DNA from: DASRDR01 sp035550795
Lineage (GTDB): Bacteria; Methylomirabilota; Methylomirabilia; Rokubacteriales; DASRDR01
NCBI GenBank assembly: GCA_035550795.1
Contig: DASZOL010000016.1
Coordinates: 38,445-102,444, forward strand
Direction: 5' to 3'
Length of the DNA: 64,000 bases
Position numbers and translations under genes: made by a program. The notes under the pieces were generated by a model. It ran no database searches and had not been told where the DNA came from. It saw only the letters and a program-made list of their open reading frames with translations. Shown here piece after piece: positions 1 through 8,884 of this stretch (position 1 is its first letter; every line of letters starts with the position of its first letter).

Positions 1-1
1 C

Positions 2-451
2 ATCGCCGACGAGCTGGAGGCGATCTACAGTCCGCCGCGCCCCGAGGCGTACCATCCCGTGAACGGCCGCCTCGCTCGCCTGTTCCCTGATTTCCGCCCC
101 ATCGAGCAGGAGTACTTCCGCAAGACCGGCGCCTTCCCGCCCCAGCACCTGATCGTCCTCCGACGCGACGCCTGGGAAGCCAACCGGTGGATCGCCAAAA
201 GTCTCACCGAGGCGTTCATCGCCGCCAACGACACCTTCACCGCCGCGCAGACGAGCTTCCCCTACGCCACCCCGTGGCTCGAGGCGGAGATCGAGGGCAC
301 GACGTCCGTGATGGGCACCGATTTCCACCCGTACGGACTCGAGCGGAACCGCGCGCAGATCGAGATGTTCGCGGGCGAGGCCTTCCAGCTCGGCCTGACC
401 CGCCGGAGGGTCGCGGTCGAGGAGTACTTCGCCGACTACCTCGCATCCTGA
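2..451 (+). CDS. 4,5-dihydroxyphthalate decarboxylase-like (NMT1-type) protein, C-terminal part
   Basis: The frame is open from the left edge to a stop at 449-451, so the N-terminal part lies outside the window; 149 residues are visible. The end of the protein carries HPYGLERNRAQIEMF and a final block ending VEEYFADYLAS. This resembles the C-terminus of the periplasmic-binding-fold family that contains 4,5-dihydroxyphthalate decarboxylase, where a conserved 'PYG...N' turn precedes a last helix. In such genomes these proteins usually act as solute receptors or decarboxylases in aromatic-compound degradation; which one cannot be told here. The family assignment is reasonable, the substrate is unknown. 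Confidence 0.7.
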   Translation: MADELEAIYSPPRPEAYHPVNGRLARLFPDFRPIEQEYFRKTGAFPPQHLIVLRRDAWEANRWIAKSLTEAFIAANDTFTAAQTSFPYATPWLEAEIEGTTSVMGTDFHPYGLERNRAQIEMFAGEAFQLGLTRRRVAVEEYFADYLAS

Positions 452-648
452 GCGCTGGAGCGCCGGGACGGCCCGCGAGACGCCGGCGGGCCGTCCCGAT
501 GCCGCGCCCGTCGCCTCGGTGCCGCGCGTCCGCGCGATGGACCCGGGGCAAACCGAGCTTGTGACCCCGTCCGAAGGACGCTACCCTCTCGTCACCCCTC
601 GGCGCGGGCCGGACAGCGAACGCCCATGGCGGAGCGGAGCACGGAAAG

Positions 649-990
649 ATGACCCTGGCGACCGGAAACCGACCGATGCGCATCGGCGTCCTCGTTCCCA
701 CGCAGGCGGACGCTGCCGGGCTTCCCGCTCTGCGTCTACACGACGGTGCGGCTGGACGACGACGCCGCGCGGGCCAGGCGCACGACGATGGCGTTCCTGG
801 CCGCCTACTACGTCGGGGGGGTCCACCAGCGCGGCACGATGGGGCTCGGCCCGCCGACGCGGTGATCACCGCCCTCCGCGGCCAGGCCGCTGCCGGCATC
901 ACGGACCCCTGCGTCCGGTTCATCGGCGACGACCAGCGCGCGCAGCTCGACCGCTTCACGAAGGACGTGCTCCCCCAGCTCCGAGGCTGA
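649..990 (+). pseudogene. Decayed LLM-class flavin-dependent oxidoreductase
   Basis: Pieces of a luciferase-like monooxygenase are spread over two frames. MRIGVLVPTQ starts in the frame of 649. A middle piece (PLCVYTTVRLDDDAARAR through AAYYVGGVHQRGTMGLG) reads from 725 in the next frame. The C-terminal piece (DAVITALRGQAAAGITDP to DRFTKDVLPQLRG, stop 988-990) returns to the first frame. Full-length LLM proteins have about 300 residues, so most of the barrel has been deleted and at least two frameshifts added. The C-terminal block with FIGDDQRAQLDRF is typical of F420/FMN-dependent LLM proteins. It is almost certainly not functional. Confidence 0.6.
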
Positions 991-1042
991 CCATGAGCGG
1001 GCGAGCCCGATCGATCGCTCCCGCCCCGGTCGACGAGCGCAG

Positions 1043-1222
1043 GTGACGTACGACTGCGCGTTCTGCGGCGAGGAGAACGAGCTCCTCGTGGACCCGAGCG
1101 GGGGCCGCCGCCAGACCTTCACCGAGGACTGCGCGGTGTGCTGTCGTCCCAACCTCGTCAGCGTGATCATCGACGAGAACGGCGACGTGGATCTGCAGGT
1201 CACGCAGGAATACGAAGCCTGA
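1043..1222 (+). CDS. CPXCG motif-containing cysteine-rich small protein
   Basis: A 59-residue protein starting at GTG 1043. It has two Cys pairs: CAFCG near residue 5 (the CPXCG position) and CAVCCRPN near residue 32, with EDCAVCCRPNL matching the ED-CPVCC-RP signature of the family, followed by a short beta-rich acidic tail (VIIDENGDVDLQV). These proteins are presumed zinc-ribbon proteins of unknown role. Length and Cys spacing match the family exactly. It lies 24 bp upstream of arfB and may be co-transcribed with it. The start codon is inferred from family length. Confidence 0.8.
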   Translation: MTYDCAFCGEENELLVDPSGGRRQTFTEDCAVCCRPNLVSVIIDENGDVDLQVTQEYEA

Positions 1223-1246
1223 GGGCAGCCCGGGCCGAGCGGCAGA

Positions 1247-1681
1247 GTGAGGGCGATCGTCGTCAGCGAGACCGTTCGGGTGCCGGTGGGCGCCGTGACC
1301 GTCCGGGCGACCCGGGCCTCCGGGCCCGGCGGCCAGAACGTGAACAAGGTCGCGACGAGGGTCGAGCTTCGCGTGGATCTGGACGCGGTGGAGGGGCTGA
1401 GCGAGGGAGCCCGGCGCCGTCTCCGCGATCTTGCCTCCCACCGCCTCGACGCCGACGGCCGCCTCGTCGTGACGAGTCAGCTCACCCGCACCCAGTCGCA
1501 GAACCTCGAAGACGCCCGCCTCAAGGTGCGAGAGCTGATCGCCGCCGCGCTGGTCCGGCCGAGGCCTCGCCGGGCCACCCGGCCGACGCGCACGTCCCGG
1601 GAGCAACGGATCGCGGGCAAGAAGCAGCGCGGCGTCGTGAAGCGCCTGCGCGGGGGGCCCAGGCCCGGCGACTGGTCATGA
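1247..1681 (+). CDS. arfB: Alternative ribosome-rescue factor / peptidyl-tRNA hydrolase ArfB
   Basis: 144 residues. The release-factor catalytic loop is present as ASGPGGQNVNKVATRVELR around residues 28-46, with the GGQ motif that triggers hydrolysis of peptidyl-tRNA in the ribosomal P site. There is no codon-recognition domain. The C-terminus is a basic tail (RPRPRRATRPTRTSREQRIA...KKQRGVVKRLRG) of the kind that enters the empty mRNA channel of stalled ribosomes. Length and architecture fit ArfB (YaeJ) rather than RF1/RF2. The stop codon overlaps the next ATG (1678). Confidence in function is high. Confidence 0.92.
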   Translation: MRAIVVSETVRVPVGAVTVRATRASGPGGQNVNKVATRVELRVDLDAVEGLSEGARRRLRDLASHRLDADGRLVVTSQLTRTQSQNLEDARLKVRELIAAALVRPRPRRATRPTRTSREQRIAGKKQRGVVKRLRGGPRPGDWS

Positions 1682-1765
1682 GCACGCCACTGCCCAACTT
1701 CCTGCTCATCGGCCCCGCCAAGACGGGAACCACCTCGCGCTATCACGACCTGCGGCAGCGCTCCC
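1678..1765 (+). pseudogene. Sulfotransferase N-terminal remnant
   Basis: The ATG overlaps the arfB stop. The first ~28 codons read like the PAPS-binding start of a sulfotransferase (NFLLIGPAKTGTTSRYHDL, the 5'-PSB loop with GPAKTGTTS). The similarity then breaks off and the frame continues without recognisable content into the amidase frame. A normal sulfotransferase has ~270-300 residues, so this is a truncated relic left by deletion. Confidence 0.55.
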
Positions 1766-1884
1766 GCTCGTCCCGCCTCGGGCATTGCGCGCCCTCCCGA
1801 TCCCGGATTGCGCTAGAGTGGCGGTGTCGGCGACGGTCCGGCCTCAGGCCGCTCGGTAAACCCCGTGTCCTCGCTGGAGGGCCC

Positions 1885-3336
1885 GTGTCCGATTCCATCG
1901 ACTTCTGGAGCGCGACGCAGCTGCTCCAGGCCTATCGGGCGAAGACGCTGTCCCCCGTGGAGGCCACCCGCTCCACCCTCGCCAGGATCGAGGCGCTGAA
2001 CCACGCGCTCAACGCCTACTGTCGTCTGGATGCGGGCGGCGCGCTCGAAGCCGCGCGGGCCAGCGAGGCTCGATGGAGCCGCGGAGAGCCGCGTGGCCTC
2101 CTGGACGGGGTGCCCGTCTCGATCAAGGACGTCCTGCTCACCCGGGGCATGCCGACGCTCCACGGCTCTCGCACGGTGAGCCCCGACCAGCCCTGGACGG
2201 ACGATGCTCCGGCGGTGGCGCGCCTGCGCGAGCACGGAGCGGTCATCCTGGGGAAGACGACCACGCCGGAACTCGGGCACAAGTTCGTCACCGACAGCCC
2301 GCTGACCGGCATCACCCGCAACCCGTGGAACCTCGAGCGCAGTCCCGGCGGAAGCAGCGGCGGCGCGGCGGCGGCGGTGGCGGCCGGGCTTGGACCCCTG
2401 GCGGTGGGGACGGATGGAGGAGGCTCCATCCGCATCCCGGCGACGTGGAGCGGGATCGTCGGCTACAAGCCGACCGCGGGCCGGGTCCCGATCTGGCCCG
2501 CCTCGCGGTGGGGCGCGCTCTCGCACGTGGGCCCCCTGGCGCGGACCGTGGAAGACGCGGCCCTGCTCCTGACCGTGCTCGCCGGAGCCGACCGGCGGGA
2601 TGCCGCGGCCTTGCCGCCTGACGGCCGAGACTACCGCCTCGGACTCGAGGGCGGCGTCGCCGGGCTGCGCGTCGCCTACAGCGCCGACCTCGGGCTGGCC
2701 GAGGTCGAGCCGGACATCGCCGCCGCCGTGGAGGCAGGGGCCCGGGTGCTCGAGCGGCTCGGCGCCCGGGTGACGACGATCGCGCCGCCCGGGATCGAGG
2801 CGATTGTCCCCGCGCACCGCACCTGCTACATGGCCATCTTCGCCCAGTTCCTCGAGGGACTGACCCCCGCGCAGCACGACCTCCTCGATCCCTACCTGCG
2901 GGCGGGCGCCGAGGCGGGCCGGAACGTCACCGCGGCGGCCTATCACGCGGCCCTGCTGACACGCCAAGGCATCGCGGGCAGGATGGAGGCGCTCTTCACG
3001 GAGCATGACCTGCTCGTGCTGCCCGGCTTCCATGTGCCGCCGCCCCCGGTGCCCGGTCTGCCCGAGGGACTCCGAGGCAAGGCGCCCGCGATCACGTGCT
3101 GGGCGAACCACACCGGTCAGCCGGCGGCCAGCGTCCCCTGCGGGCTCACCCGCGACCGGCTACCCATCGGCATGCAGATCGCCGGGCCGCGCTTCGCCGA
3201 TGCGCTGGTCCTGAGAGCCGCGCGCGCCTACGAGGCGCCGCTCGCGGCCCCTTCCCCCACCCGTCCCTGGGATGAGTCTCGGCATCGGCCCGTCCGGCCC
3301 GGGTCGCACGTCACGCATCGAACAGGAGGAGCGAGC
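1885..3336 (+). CDS. Amidase (amidase-signature family), no stop before next gene
   Basis: GTG start at 1885 with GGAGG at 1876-1880. The amidase-signature catalytic triad is visible: Lys in VSIKDVLLTRG, and the Gly/Ser-rich block SPGGSSGGAAAAVAAGLG followed by GTDGGGSIRIPA (cis-Ser and nucleophile Ser). It hydrolyses a C-N amide bond; the substrate is unknown (GatA-like family, but with no gatB/gatC nearby). Homology ends near 3270, yet no stop codon occurs in this frame before the receptor gene at 3337, so the literal reading frame runs to 4941. A TGA exists one frame over at ~3270, so a one-base frameshift or sequence error could restore a stop. Co-location with a peptide-type ABC set suggests uptake and hydrolysis of an amide compound. 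Confidence 0.85.
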
Positions 3337-4941
3337 ATGAACGCCCCGCATGGCACGTCCTGGCGACGGACCTGGATGGTCGTCGCCGCGGCCCTGTCCC
3401 TGACCGTCCTCGCCACCCGCGCGCCGGCCCAGCCCGTCTCCGGCGGGGACTTCACCTTCGGGTACTCGTCGAGCTTCGTCGACATCCTCGACCCGCACGT
3501 GACCTCTCAGTCGGTGAGCCACTTCATCATGCTGAACATCTTCGACCCGCTGGTGTCCCTGCGGGCCGATGGCCAGGTGTTTCCCGGGCTCGCCGAGTCC
3601 TGGACGTCCACGCCGGACGGTCTCGTCTGGACGTTCAAGCTGAAGCCCGGCGTCAAGTTCCACGACGGCACGCCGCTCAACGCCGAGGCGGTGAAGTTCA
3701 GCTTCGACCGGATGGCCGATCCCGAGACCAAGTCCCGGCAGGCCGGGGTCGCCCTCCGGGGGTTCTACGACCGGAGCGAGGTCGTCGACGCGACGACCGT
3801 GCGCATCGTGCTCAAGAAGCCGAAGGCCTCCTTCCTCACCGTCATCAGCCAGGCCTTCTTCGCGCCGGTGTCGCCCAAGGCCGTCCGCGAGCTGGGGGCG
3901 GAGTTCGGGCGCCGGCCGGTCGGCACCGGGCCGTTCAAGTTCGTCGAGTGGGTGCAGAACCAGCACGTGAAGCTCGTCCGCAACCCCGACTACGCCTGGG
4001 GACCGTCCTACCTCCACAAGGGACCGGCGCACTTCGCCACGCTCACGTTCCGGCAGATCCCCGACGCGGGCGCCCGACTGGCCGCGCTGGAGTCGGGCCA
4101 GGTGGACGCGATCGACCTCCCACCGACGCACCAGATCCAGCGGCTCAAGGCCGACCCGCGGTTCCAGGTGAAGAGCGCGCCCCAGCCGGGGATGCCGTGG
4201 GGCTGGCCTATGAACCTCAAGCGCGCGCCCACCAACGAGCTCAAGGTGCGCCAGGCCATGATCCACGCGCTCGACCGCGAGGGCCTGGTGCGGAGCGTCC
4301 ATCAGGGAGTGTTCAAGCCGGCCTACGGACCGCTCACCCCCGCGACCTTCGGCTACAACCCGGCCGTCGAGAAGATGTACCCGTACGATCCGCGGAAGGC
4401 GGAGGCGCTCCTGGACGAGGCAGGGTGGAAGAAGAGCGCCGACGGCATGCGGGCGAAGGACGGCGCCCCCCTGGTCATCGAGCACTACGTCTTCTACACG
4501 ACGGCCGAGGCCGAGTTCGTCCAGGCCGACTTCCGGAAGGTGGGCATGAAGACGAACGTCATCCTTCAGGAGGTCGGCACCGTCAACCAGATCGCCACCG
4601 AGGGCGTCAAGAACAACCTGGCGCCGCTGCCCTTCGCCTCGCTGGACCCCGAGCTGATGACAATCCTGTTCCACTCCCGCAACCAGGGAAAGGGCTTCTC
4701 CTGGACGTTCCAGAACATCAAGCAGATCGACGACCTCCTGGACCAGGGCGAAGTGGAGCTGGATCCCAGTAAGCGGGCGGACATCTACGGGCGGTTCCAG
4801 GTGCTGGCGATGGAGAACGCGCTCTTCCTCCCGGCGTTCGTGCGGGAGACCATCCACGTCTACAAGGTCCAGGTGCAGGACGTCCAGTTCAACCGGCGGG
4901 GTTACGACGCGTACTTCTCCGAGATGTGGCTGAAGAAGTAG
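3337..4941 (+). CDS. Peptide/nickel-type ABC transporter substrate-binding protein (SBP family 5)
   Basis: ATG 3337 has a strong AGGAGG nine bases upstream, which argues for independent translation despite being in frame with the amidase. The N-terminus is a Sec signal peptide (basic SWRRTW, hydrophobic core VVAAALSLTVLA, AxA-type end RAPAQ). Family-5 features follow: a domain-I start SFVDILDPHVTSQ, GLAESWTS...WTFKLKPGVKFHDG, and the hallmark block for a second lobe RQAMIHALDREGLV. About 535 residues, normal for DppA/OppA-like receptors. It delivers its ligand to the two permeases that follow. Ligand unknown. Confidence 0.9.
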   Translation: MNAPHGTSWRRTWMVVAAALSLTVLATRAPAQPVSGGDFTFGYSSSFVDILDPHVTSQSVSHFIMLNIFDPLVSLRADGQVFPGLAESWTSTPDGLVWTFKLKPGVKFHDGTPLNAEAVKFSFDRMADPETKSRQAGVALRGFYDRSEVVDATTVRIVLKKPKASFLTVISQAFFAPVSPKAVRELGAEFGRRPVGTGPFKFVEWVQNQHVKLVRNPDYAWGPSYLHKGPAHFATLTFRQIPDAGARLAALESGQVDAIDLPPTHQIQRLKADPRFQVKSAPQPGMPWGWPMNLKRAPTNELKVRQAMIHALDREGLVRSVHQGVFKPAYGPLTPATFGYNPAVEKMYPYDPRKAEALLDEAGWKKSADGMRAKDGAPLVIEHYVFYTTAEAEFVQADFRKVGMKTNVILQEVGTVNQIATEGVKNNLAPLPFASLDPELMTILFHSRNQGKGFSWTFQNIKQIDDLLDQGEVELDPSKRADIYGRFQVLAMENALFLPAFVRETIHVYKVQVQDVQFNRRGYDAYFSEMWLKK

Positions 4942-5025
4942 CCCAGGGCCGGGCGGGTGCAGGCCGGAGAGAGCGGCGCGGACCGCCGTTCTCCGGCCGC
5001 GCGCCGCCGGCCGCGCTAGGACCTG

Positions 5026-5955
5026 GTGGCCCGCTTCCTCACCTGGCGACTGGCCAGCACCCTGTTCGTGCTGTTCGGGGTGGCCGCGGCCGTGTTCACC
5101 CTCATGAACACGCTGCCCGGCGACCCGGCGGCCATGCTCGTGTCTCACTTCGGCGCCTCGGCCAAGGACATCGAGATCCTGCGCGAGCAGCTCGGGCTGA
5201 ACGACCCCTTCCCGGTGCGTTTCGGGCGGTTCCTCCTTGGGGCGGTCCACGGGGACCTCGGCAAGTCGTTCCAGCAGAACCGGCCGGTGGCACGCATCCT
5301 GCTGGAGAACTCGTGGCCGACCGTCCAGCTGGCCCTGGTGTCGGTCGGGCTGGCCACGGTCCTCGGCGTGCTCGCGGGCGTCGCCGCGGCCGTGCGACGC
5401 GGCAGCTGGGCGGACTTTCTCACGATGGTGATCTCGCTGTTCGGGATCTCCATGCCTGGATTCTGGCTGGGCCTGATGCTGATGCTGGTGTTCGCCGTCC
5501 AGCTGCGGTGGCTCCCGGCCCTCGGTGGCCAGGGATGGTCGGGAATGGCGCTGCCGGCGCTCACCCTGGCGCTGCCGGCGGCGTCCACGGTCGCTCGGTT
5601 GACCCGGTCGAGCATGCTGGAGGTGCTGGGCGAGGACTATCTGCGCTCCGCCCGGGCCAAGGGGCTCCCCGAGCGAACGGTCGTCTATCGGCACGCCCTC
5701 CGGAACGCGCTGATCTCGATCATCACCTTCGTGGGGCTGCAGTTCGGCCTGCTCCTCGGCGGGAGCGTGGTGGTGGAGTCCCTGTTCTCCCGCCAGGGGC
5801 TGGGGCAGCTCGTCGTGGCCGCCGTGTTCGCGCGGGACATTCCCATCGTCCAGGGCTGGTGCCTCGTCATCGCCGTGACCTACAGCCTGGTTAACCTGCT
5901 GGTGGACCTCTCGTACGCCCTGGTCAACCCGAGGATCCGCTACGATGCCCGCTAG
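5026..5955 (+). CDS. Peptide-type ABC transporter permease (DppB-like)
   Basis: 309 residues, GTG start at 5026. A first membrane helix (TLFVLFGVAAAVFTLM) is followed by the DppB-type periplasmic start NTLPGDPAAML, then five further helices. The EAA loop that contacts the ATPase is visible as EDYLRSARAKGLPERTVV (residues ~204-222). It forms the heterodimeric pore with the next gene, which overlaps by 11 bp. No ATP-binding subunit gene is adjacent on either side. Confidence 0.92.
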   Translation: MARFLTWRLASTLFVLFGVAAAVFTLMNTLPGDPAAMLVSHFGASAKDIEILREQLGLNDPFPVRFGRFLLGAVHGDLGKSFQQNRPVARILLENSWPTVQLALVSVGLATVLGVLAGVAAAVRRGSWADFLTMVISLFGISMPGFWLGLMLMLVFAVQLRWLPALGGQGWSGMALPALTLALPAASTVARLTRSSMLEVLGEDYLRSARAKGLPERTVVYRHALRNALISIITFVGLQFGLLLGGSVVVESLFSRQGLGQLVVAAVFARDIPIVQGWCLVIAVTYSLVNLLVDLSYALVNPRIRYDAR

Positions 5956-6823
5956 CGCTCGACAGGTCGTGGCGGCGCCTCTCCGGGCCTCGGCCTATCC
6001 GGAGCTCCGCCGCTTCCTGCGGCACAAGGGCGCGGTGATCGGCAGCGCGCTCCTCCTGGCCTTGATCACGATGGCCGCCCTCGCGCCGTCGCTGGCGCCC
6101 TACGACCCCATCGCCCAGGATCAGCGGGCGTCCCTGAGATCGCCGGACCCGGCCCATCCTCTGGGGACCGACGTGTTCGGGCGCGACATCCTGAGCCGTG
6201 TGATCTGGGGAGGGCGACAGTCCCTTCGGGTCGGGCTCCTGGCGGTCGCCGTCGGCGGCGCGGTCGGCAGCCTCCTCGGATTGCTCGCGGGCTACTACGA
6301 GGGCTGGACCGGGACGCTGATCCTGCGGCTGACCGATCTCCTGCTCGCGCTCCCCGGGATCCTGCTGGCCCTGACCATCGTGGCCGCCACGGGCCCCAGC
6401 CTCGAGAACCTCATCATCGCGGTGGGGATCTCCTCGTTGCCGGCCTACGTGCGGATCGTGAACGGCGCCGTGCTTGACGTGAAGACGCGGACCTTCATCG
6501 AGGCGACCCGGGCCTCGGGCGCGGCGGACCTGCGGGTGATCCGCCGCCACGTGCTGCCGAACATCCTGGCGCCCGTCATCGTGCTCAGCACGCTCGGCCT
6601 CGGGAACGCGCTCCTCGTCGCGGCGACCCTCAGCTTCCTCGGCATGGGAGCGCAGCCGCCCACGCCCGAGTGGGGAGCGATGCTCAGCCAGGGCCGGGAG
6701 TTCATCTTCGGCTACTGGTGGATCGCCACCTTCCCCGGCGTGGCGATCCTCCTGGCCGTGATCGGCGCGAACTTGCTGGGAGAGGGCATGCGGGATCTCC
6801 TGGACCCCAGGCTCCGCGTGTAG
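5945..6823 (+). CDS. Peptide-type ABC transporter permease (DppC-like)
   Basis: 292 residues. An N-terminal helix (GAVIGSALLLALITMAALAP) is followed by the DppC signature segment HPLGTDVFGRDILSRVIWGG, then the EAA loop RTFIEATRASGAADLRVI and the C-terminal GMGAQPPTPEWGAMLSQG typical of OppC/DppC. Start overlaps the stop of the DppB-like gene. Completes a receptor-permease-permease set that lacks its own ATPases. Confidence 0.92.
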   Translation: MPASARQVVAAPLRASAYPELRRFLRHKGAVIGSALLLALITMAALAPSLAPYDPIAQDQRASLRSPDPAHPLGTDVFGRDILSRVIWGGRQSLRVGLLAVAVGGAVGSLLGLLAGYYEGWTGTLILRLTDLLLALPGILLALTIVAATGPSLENLIIAVGISSLPAYVRIVNGAVLDVKTRTFIEATRASGAADLRVIRRHVLPNILAPVIVLSTLGLGNALLVAATLSFLGMGAQPPTPEWGAMLSQGREFIFGYWWIATFPGVAILLAVIGANLLGEGMRDLLDPRLRV

Positions 6824-6966
6824 CGTCGGGAGATAGGCGCCGGCCCTCCAGGTCCGACCGGCTTCCCCCGGGGCGGGTGGGCCTCAGTCATCGATTCGTG
6901 GCCCTCCCTCCCAGGACCGAGCGGCCACCGGGTGACCGGCTCCCGGCCGTTCCGAGCTGGGCAAAC

Positions 6967-6983
6967 TGTCGCGGACTGCGACA
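6967..6983. promoter_or_regulatory. Perfect 6-bp inverted repeat (possible activator/repressor site)
   Basis: TGTCGC-ggact-GCGACA is a perfect dyad with a 5-bp spacer lying ~137 bp upstream of the repeated-module gene at 7120. The position and shape fit an enhancer-type site for a sigma-54 activator or another dimeric regulator, but I could not find a convincing -24/-12 element below it. The rest of 6824-7119 shows no gene. Confidence 0.35.
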
Positions 6984-7119
6984 TGACGCGCAGCATCATC
7001 GTAACGCGGATTGGGGCCTCGACCGTCCTCGTCCCTTACAATTTGAACTCCCGGCGATCCGCCCGCCGGGCCGCGGGAGCCTTATTCTGGCGGGCCCGGC
7101 CCGGGAAAAGGGAGATGCG

Positions 7120-8313
7120 ATGCACGCGACGGACCTCAGCGCCACCCCCGGGACCCCGGCGGGCCAGCGCGTCCGTCCGCGCCGTCATCCGCTCCTCGGC
7201 GGACTGCTGATCAAGGACAGGCTGATCAACGAGATCCAGCTCGAGCAGGTGCTGGCTCTGCAGGAGCAGACCGAGCCCCGCCCGCTGCTGGGACAGATCC
7301 TCGTGGATCAGAAGCTCATCACGCCGCACGAGCTGAACGTGGTGCTCGGCAAGTATCGGCGGGAGCACCTGCTCGGGGACGTCCTGGTCGAGACGAATCT
7401 CGTCACGTCGGCCCAGCTCGAGACCGCGCTCGCCAGCCAGCGAAGGACCGACGCGCCGCTTGGCGAGACCCTCATCGAGCTGCGGCTCATCACGGAGCGG
7501 CAGCTCAAGCACGCGCTCAGCATCCAGCTCAGGATCGCGTTCGTCGATCTCGACGACCGGTCGATCGATCCGGCCCTGGCGGCGGTGCTGAGCGAGCGCT
7601 ACGCCCGCCACCATCGGGTGATACCGATCGCGAGGCACGACGACCGGCTTGTCGTCGCCATGAGTGACCCGACTGACGCGGACGTGATCGCCGAGCTGCG
7701 CTCGTGCACCGGGCTTCGGATCGACGTGGTCGTGGCGACCTCCGATGCGCTCGGACGAGCGCTCACCCGGCTCTATGGATCGCACGGAGACTGGCGGCCT
7801 GTCGATCCGTCAGCGATCGAGGAAGTCGAGCCGGCACGGTCCGCGCCGAGCGCTCGGGCGACGCCGGCACCCGGCGCGGGCGAGCCGGGCGCGAGCGTCC
7901 GCGAACCCTCCGTCATGACTCCGGGGAACGGCGAGCCCGGCCGACCAGGCGTCGCGCTCGACGCCCTCCGGGCGCGGATGGATCCCCTTGGGCACCTGGC
8001 GCGCAGCTGGGAGCGCTGGCTCGATGCGATCGACCATCTGGTGCGAGAGCGGCGAGAGCGGCGCGCCGACGTCGACCGCGTTGCCGGCCAGCTCCGGGAG
8101 AGCCAGGCGGCGCTCGCGTGCGCGAGCCAGGAGCTGGAGGCGAAGACCCAGGCGCTGACGAGGCTCGAGATCGCTCACGCCGCCGCCCTTCAGGAGATGG
8201 AGGTCCTCGAACGTGCCATCGGGGAGCTCCGGACGCGACACGACGCGCTGCTCGCGGACCGGCAGTTCGCGATCGACCGGATCGGCCCCCTTCTCCGTCA
8301 GCTCAGATCCTGA
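7120..8313 (+). CDS. MshE/GspE N-terminal-module repeat protein with C-terminal coiled coil
   Basis: 397 residues from ATG 7120 (GGGAAAAGGGAG upstream). Residues ~27-145 contain three to four copies of a helical module with the pattern LGxxLVxxxLITxxxL, for example LLGQILVDQKLITPHEL, LLGDVLVETNLVTSAQL and LGETLIELRLITERQL. This is the unit of the GspE/PilB N-terminal (MshEN-like) domain that binds c-di-GMP in some ATPases. A GspE_N second-half-like segment follows (ARHHRVIPIARHDDRLVVAM to ~residue 230). There is no Walker A or ATPase domain. The last ~110 residues form a long charged coiled coil. Probably a cytoplasmic regulatory or scaffold protein; c-di-GMP binding is an inference. Confidence 0.7.
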   Translation: MHATDLSATPGTPAGQRVRPRRHPLLGGLLIKDRLINEIQLEQVLALQEQTEPRPLLGQILVDQKLITPHELNVVLGKYRREHLLGDVLVETNLVTSAQLETALASQRRTDAPLGETLIELRLITERQLKHALSIQLRIAFVDLDDRSIDPALAAVLSERYARHHRVIPIARHDDRLVVAMSDPTDADVIAELRSCTGLRIDVVVATSDALGRALTRLYGSHGDWRPVDPSAIEEVEPARSAPSARATPAPGAGEPGASVREPSVMTPGNGEPGRPGVALDALRARMDPLGHLARSWERWLDAIDHLVRERRERRADVDRVAGQLRESQAALACASQELEAKTQALTRLEIAHAAALQEMEVLERAIGELRTRHDALLADRQFAIDRIGPLLRQLRS

Positions 8314-8393
8314 TCCGGGCGCCACCGCGACTCGCCCGGCCGGGCCCCGACGACGTGGCGCCCGTCCGCGACGCGAACGCCAAGCCCCGCCGC

Positions 8394-8825
8394 TCATCCG
8401 CTGGCCACAGGCCGCCGGCAGAACGCGTACAGGGCATCGTAGACGGGGAACTGCCGCGCCATGTTCTCTGCGTCGTCCCGGCTGATCGCCTGGAACCCTG
8501 TCGCCACCGCGTACAGTCCGGCCGATTCCGGCGTGAGCTCGCGCCGCTCCGTGTCCGCGCCCCGCACGATCCGGGCCAGCGCCAGGAGGGCGGGATCGGT
8601 CAGGCCGTACCGGTCGAGAAAGGCGTCGAAGGAGCACCGGTCCCCGTGGTGGCCCAGCTCCACCCCGGGCACGTCGAACGGAATCGCTCCCTCGCGCTCG
8701 GCCGTGGCCTTCACGTCGGCGGGGGGCACGAACAGGAACCGGGCCTCCGGATCGATGAAGCGCGATATCAACCAGGGGCACGCGATCCGATCCACCCGTG
8801 CCCGCTCGCGTGTGACCCACTGCAT
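8394..8825 (-). CDS. Chromate-resistance ChrB C-terminal-domain protein (stand-alone)
   Basis: 143 residues, AAAGGAGG upstream of the ATG. It consists only of the ChrB C-terminal domain: RVDRIACPWLISRFIDPEAR, FDVPGVELGHHGDRCSFDAF, then the helical end ISRDDAENMARQFPVYDALY. Full ChrB has an extra N-terminal regulatory domain, present in the gene at 9877-10842. The stand-alone form is common beside chrA and has been proposed to act in chromate handling. It lies downstream of an ornithine-cyclodeaminase-like gene on the same strand, separated by 59 bp. Confidence 0.85.
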   Translation of the reverse strand: MQWVTRERARVDRIACPWLISRFIDPEARFLFVPPADVKATAEREGAIPFDVPGVELGHHGDRCSFDAFLDRYGLTDPALLALARIVRGADTERRELTPESAGLYAVATGFQAISRDDAENMARQFPVYDALYAFCRRPVASG

Positions 8826-8884
8826 GTGTCGTCCTCCTTTGACGGATGCGGTCGTGACCGACCCGGCTCGGGCCGCCGGGCGCG

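Noticed and set aside
237..959. 240-residue minus-strand open frame across the first genes
   Set aside because: Arg/Pro/Ser-rich composition, no ribosome-binding site, and it is antisense to a recognisable gene end; a GC-driven shadow.
3160..5694. 844-codon minus-strand open frame
   Set aside because: Antisense to the receptor and permease genes, with His/Arg/Gln-rich low-information sequence and no domain.
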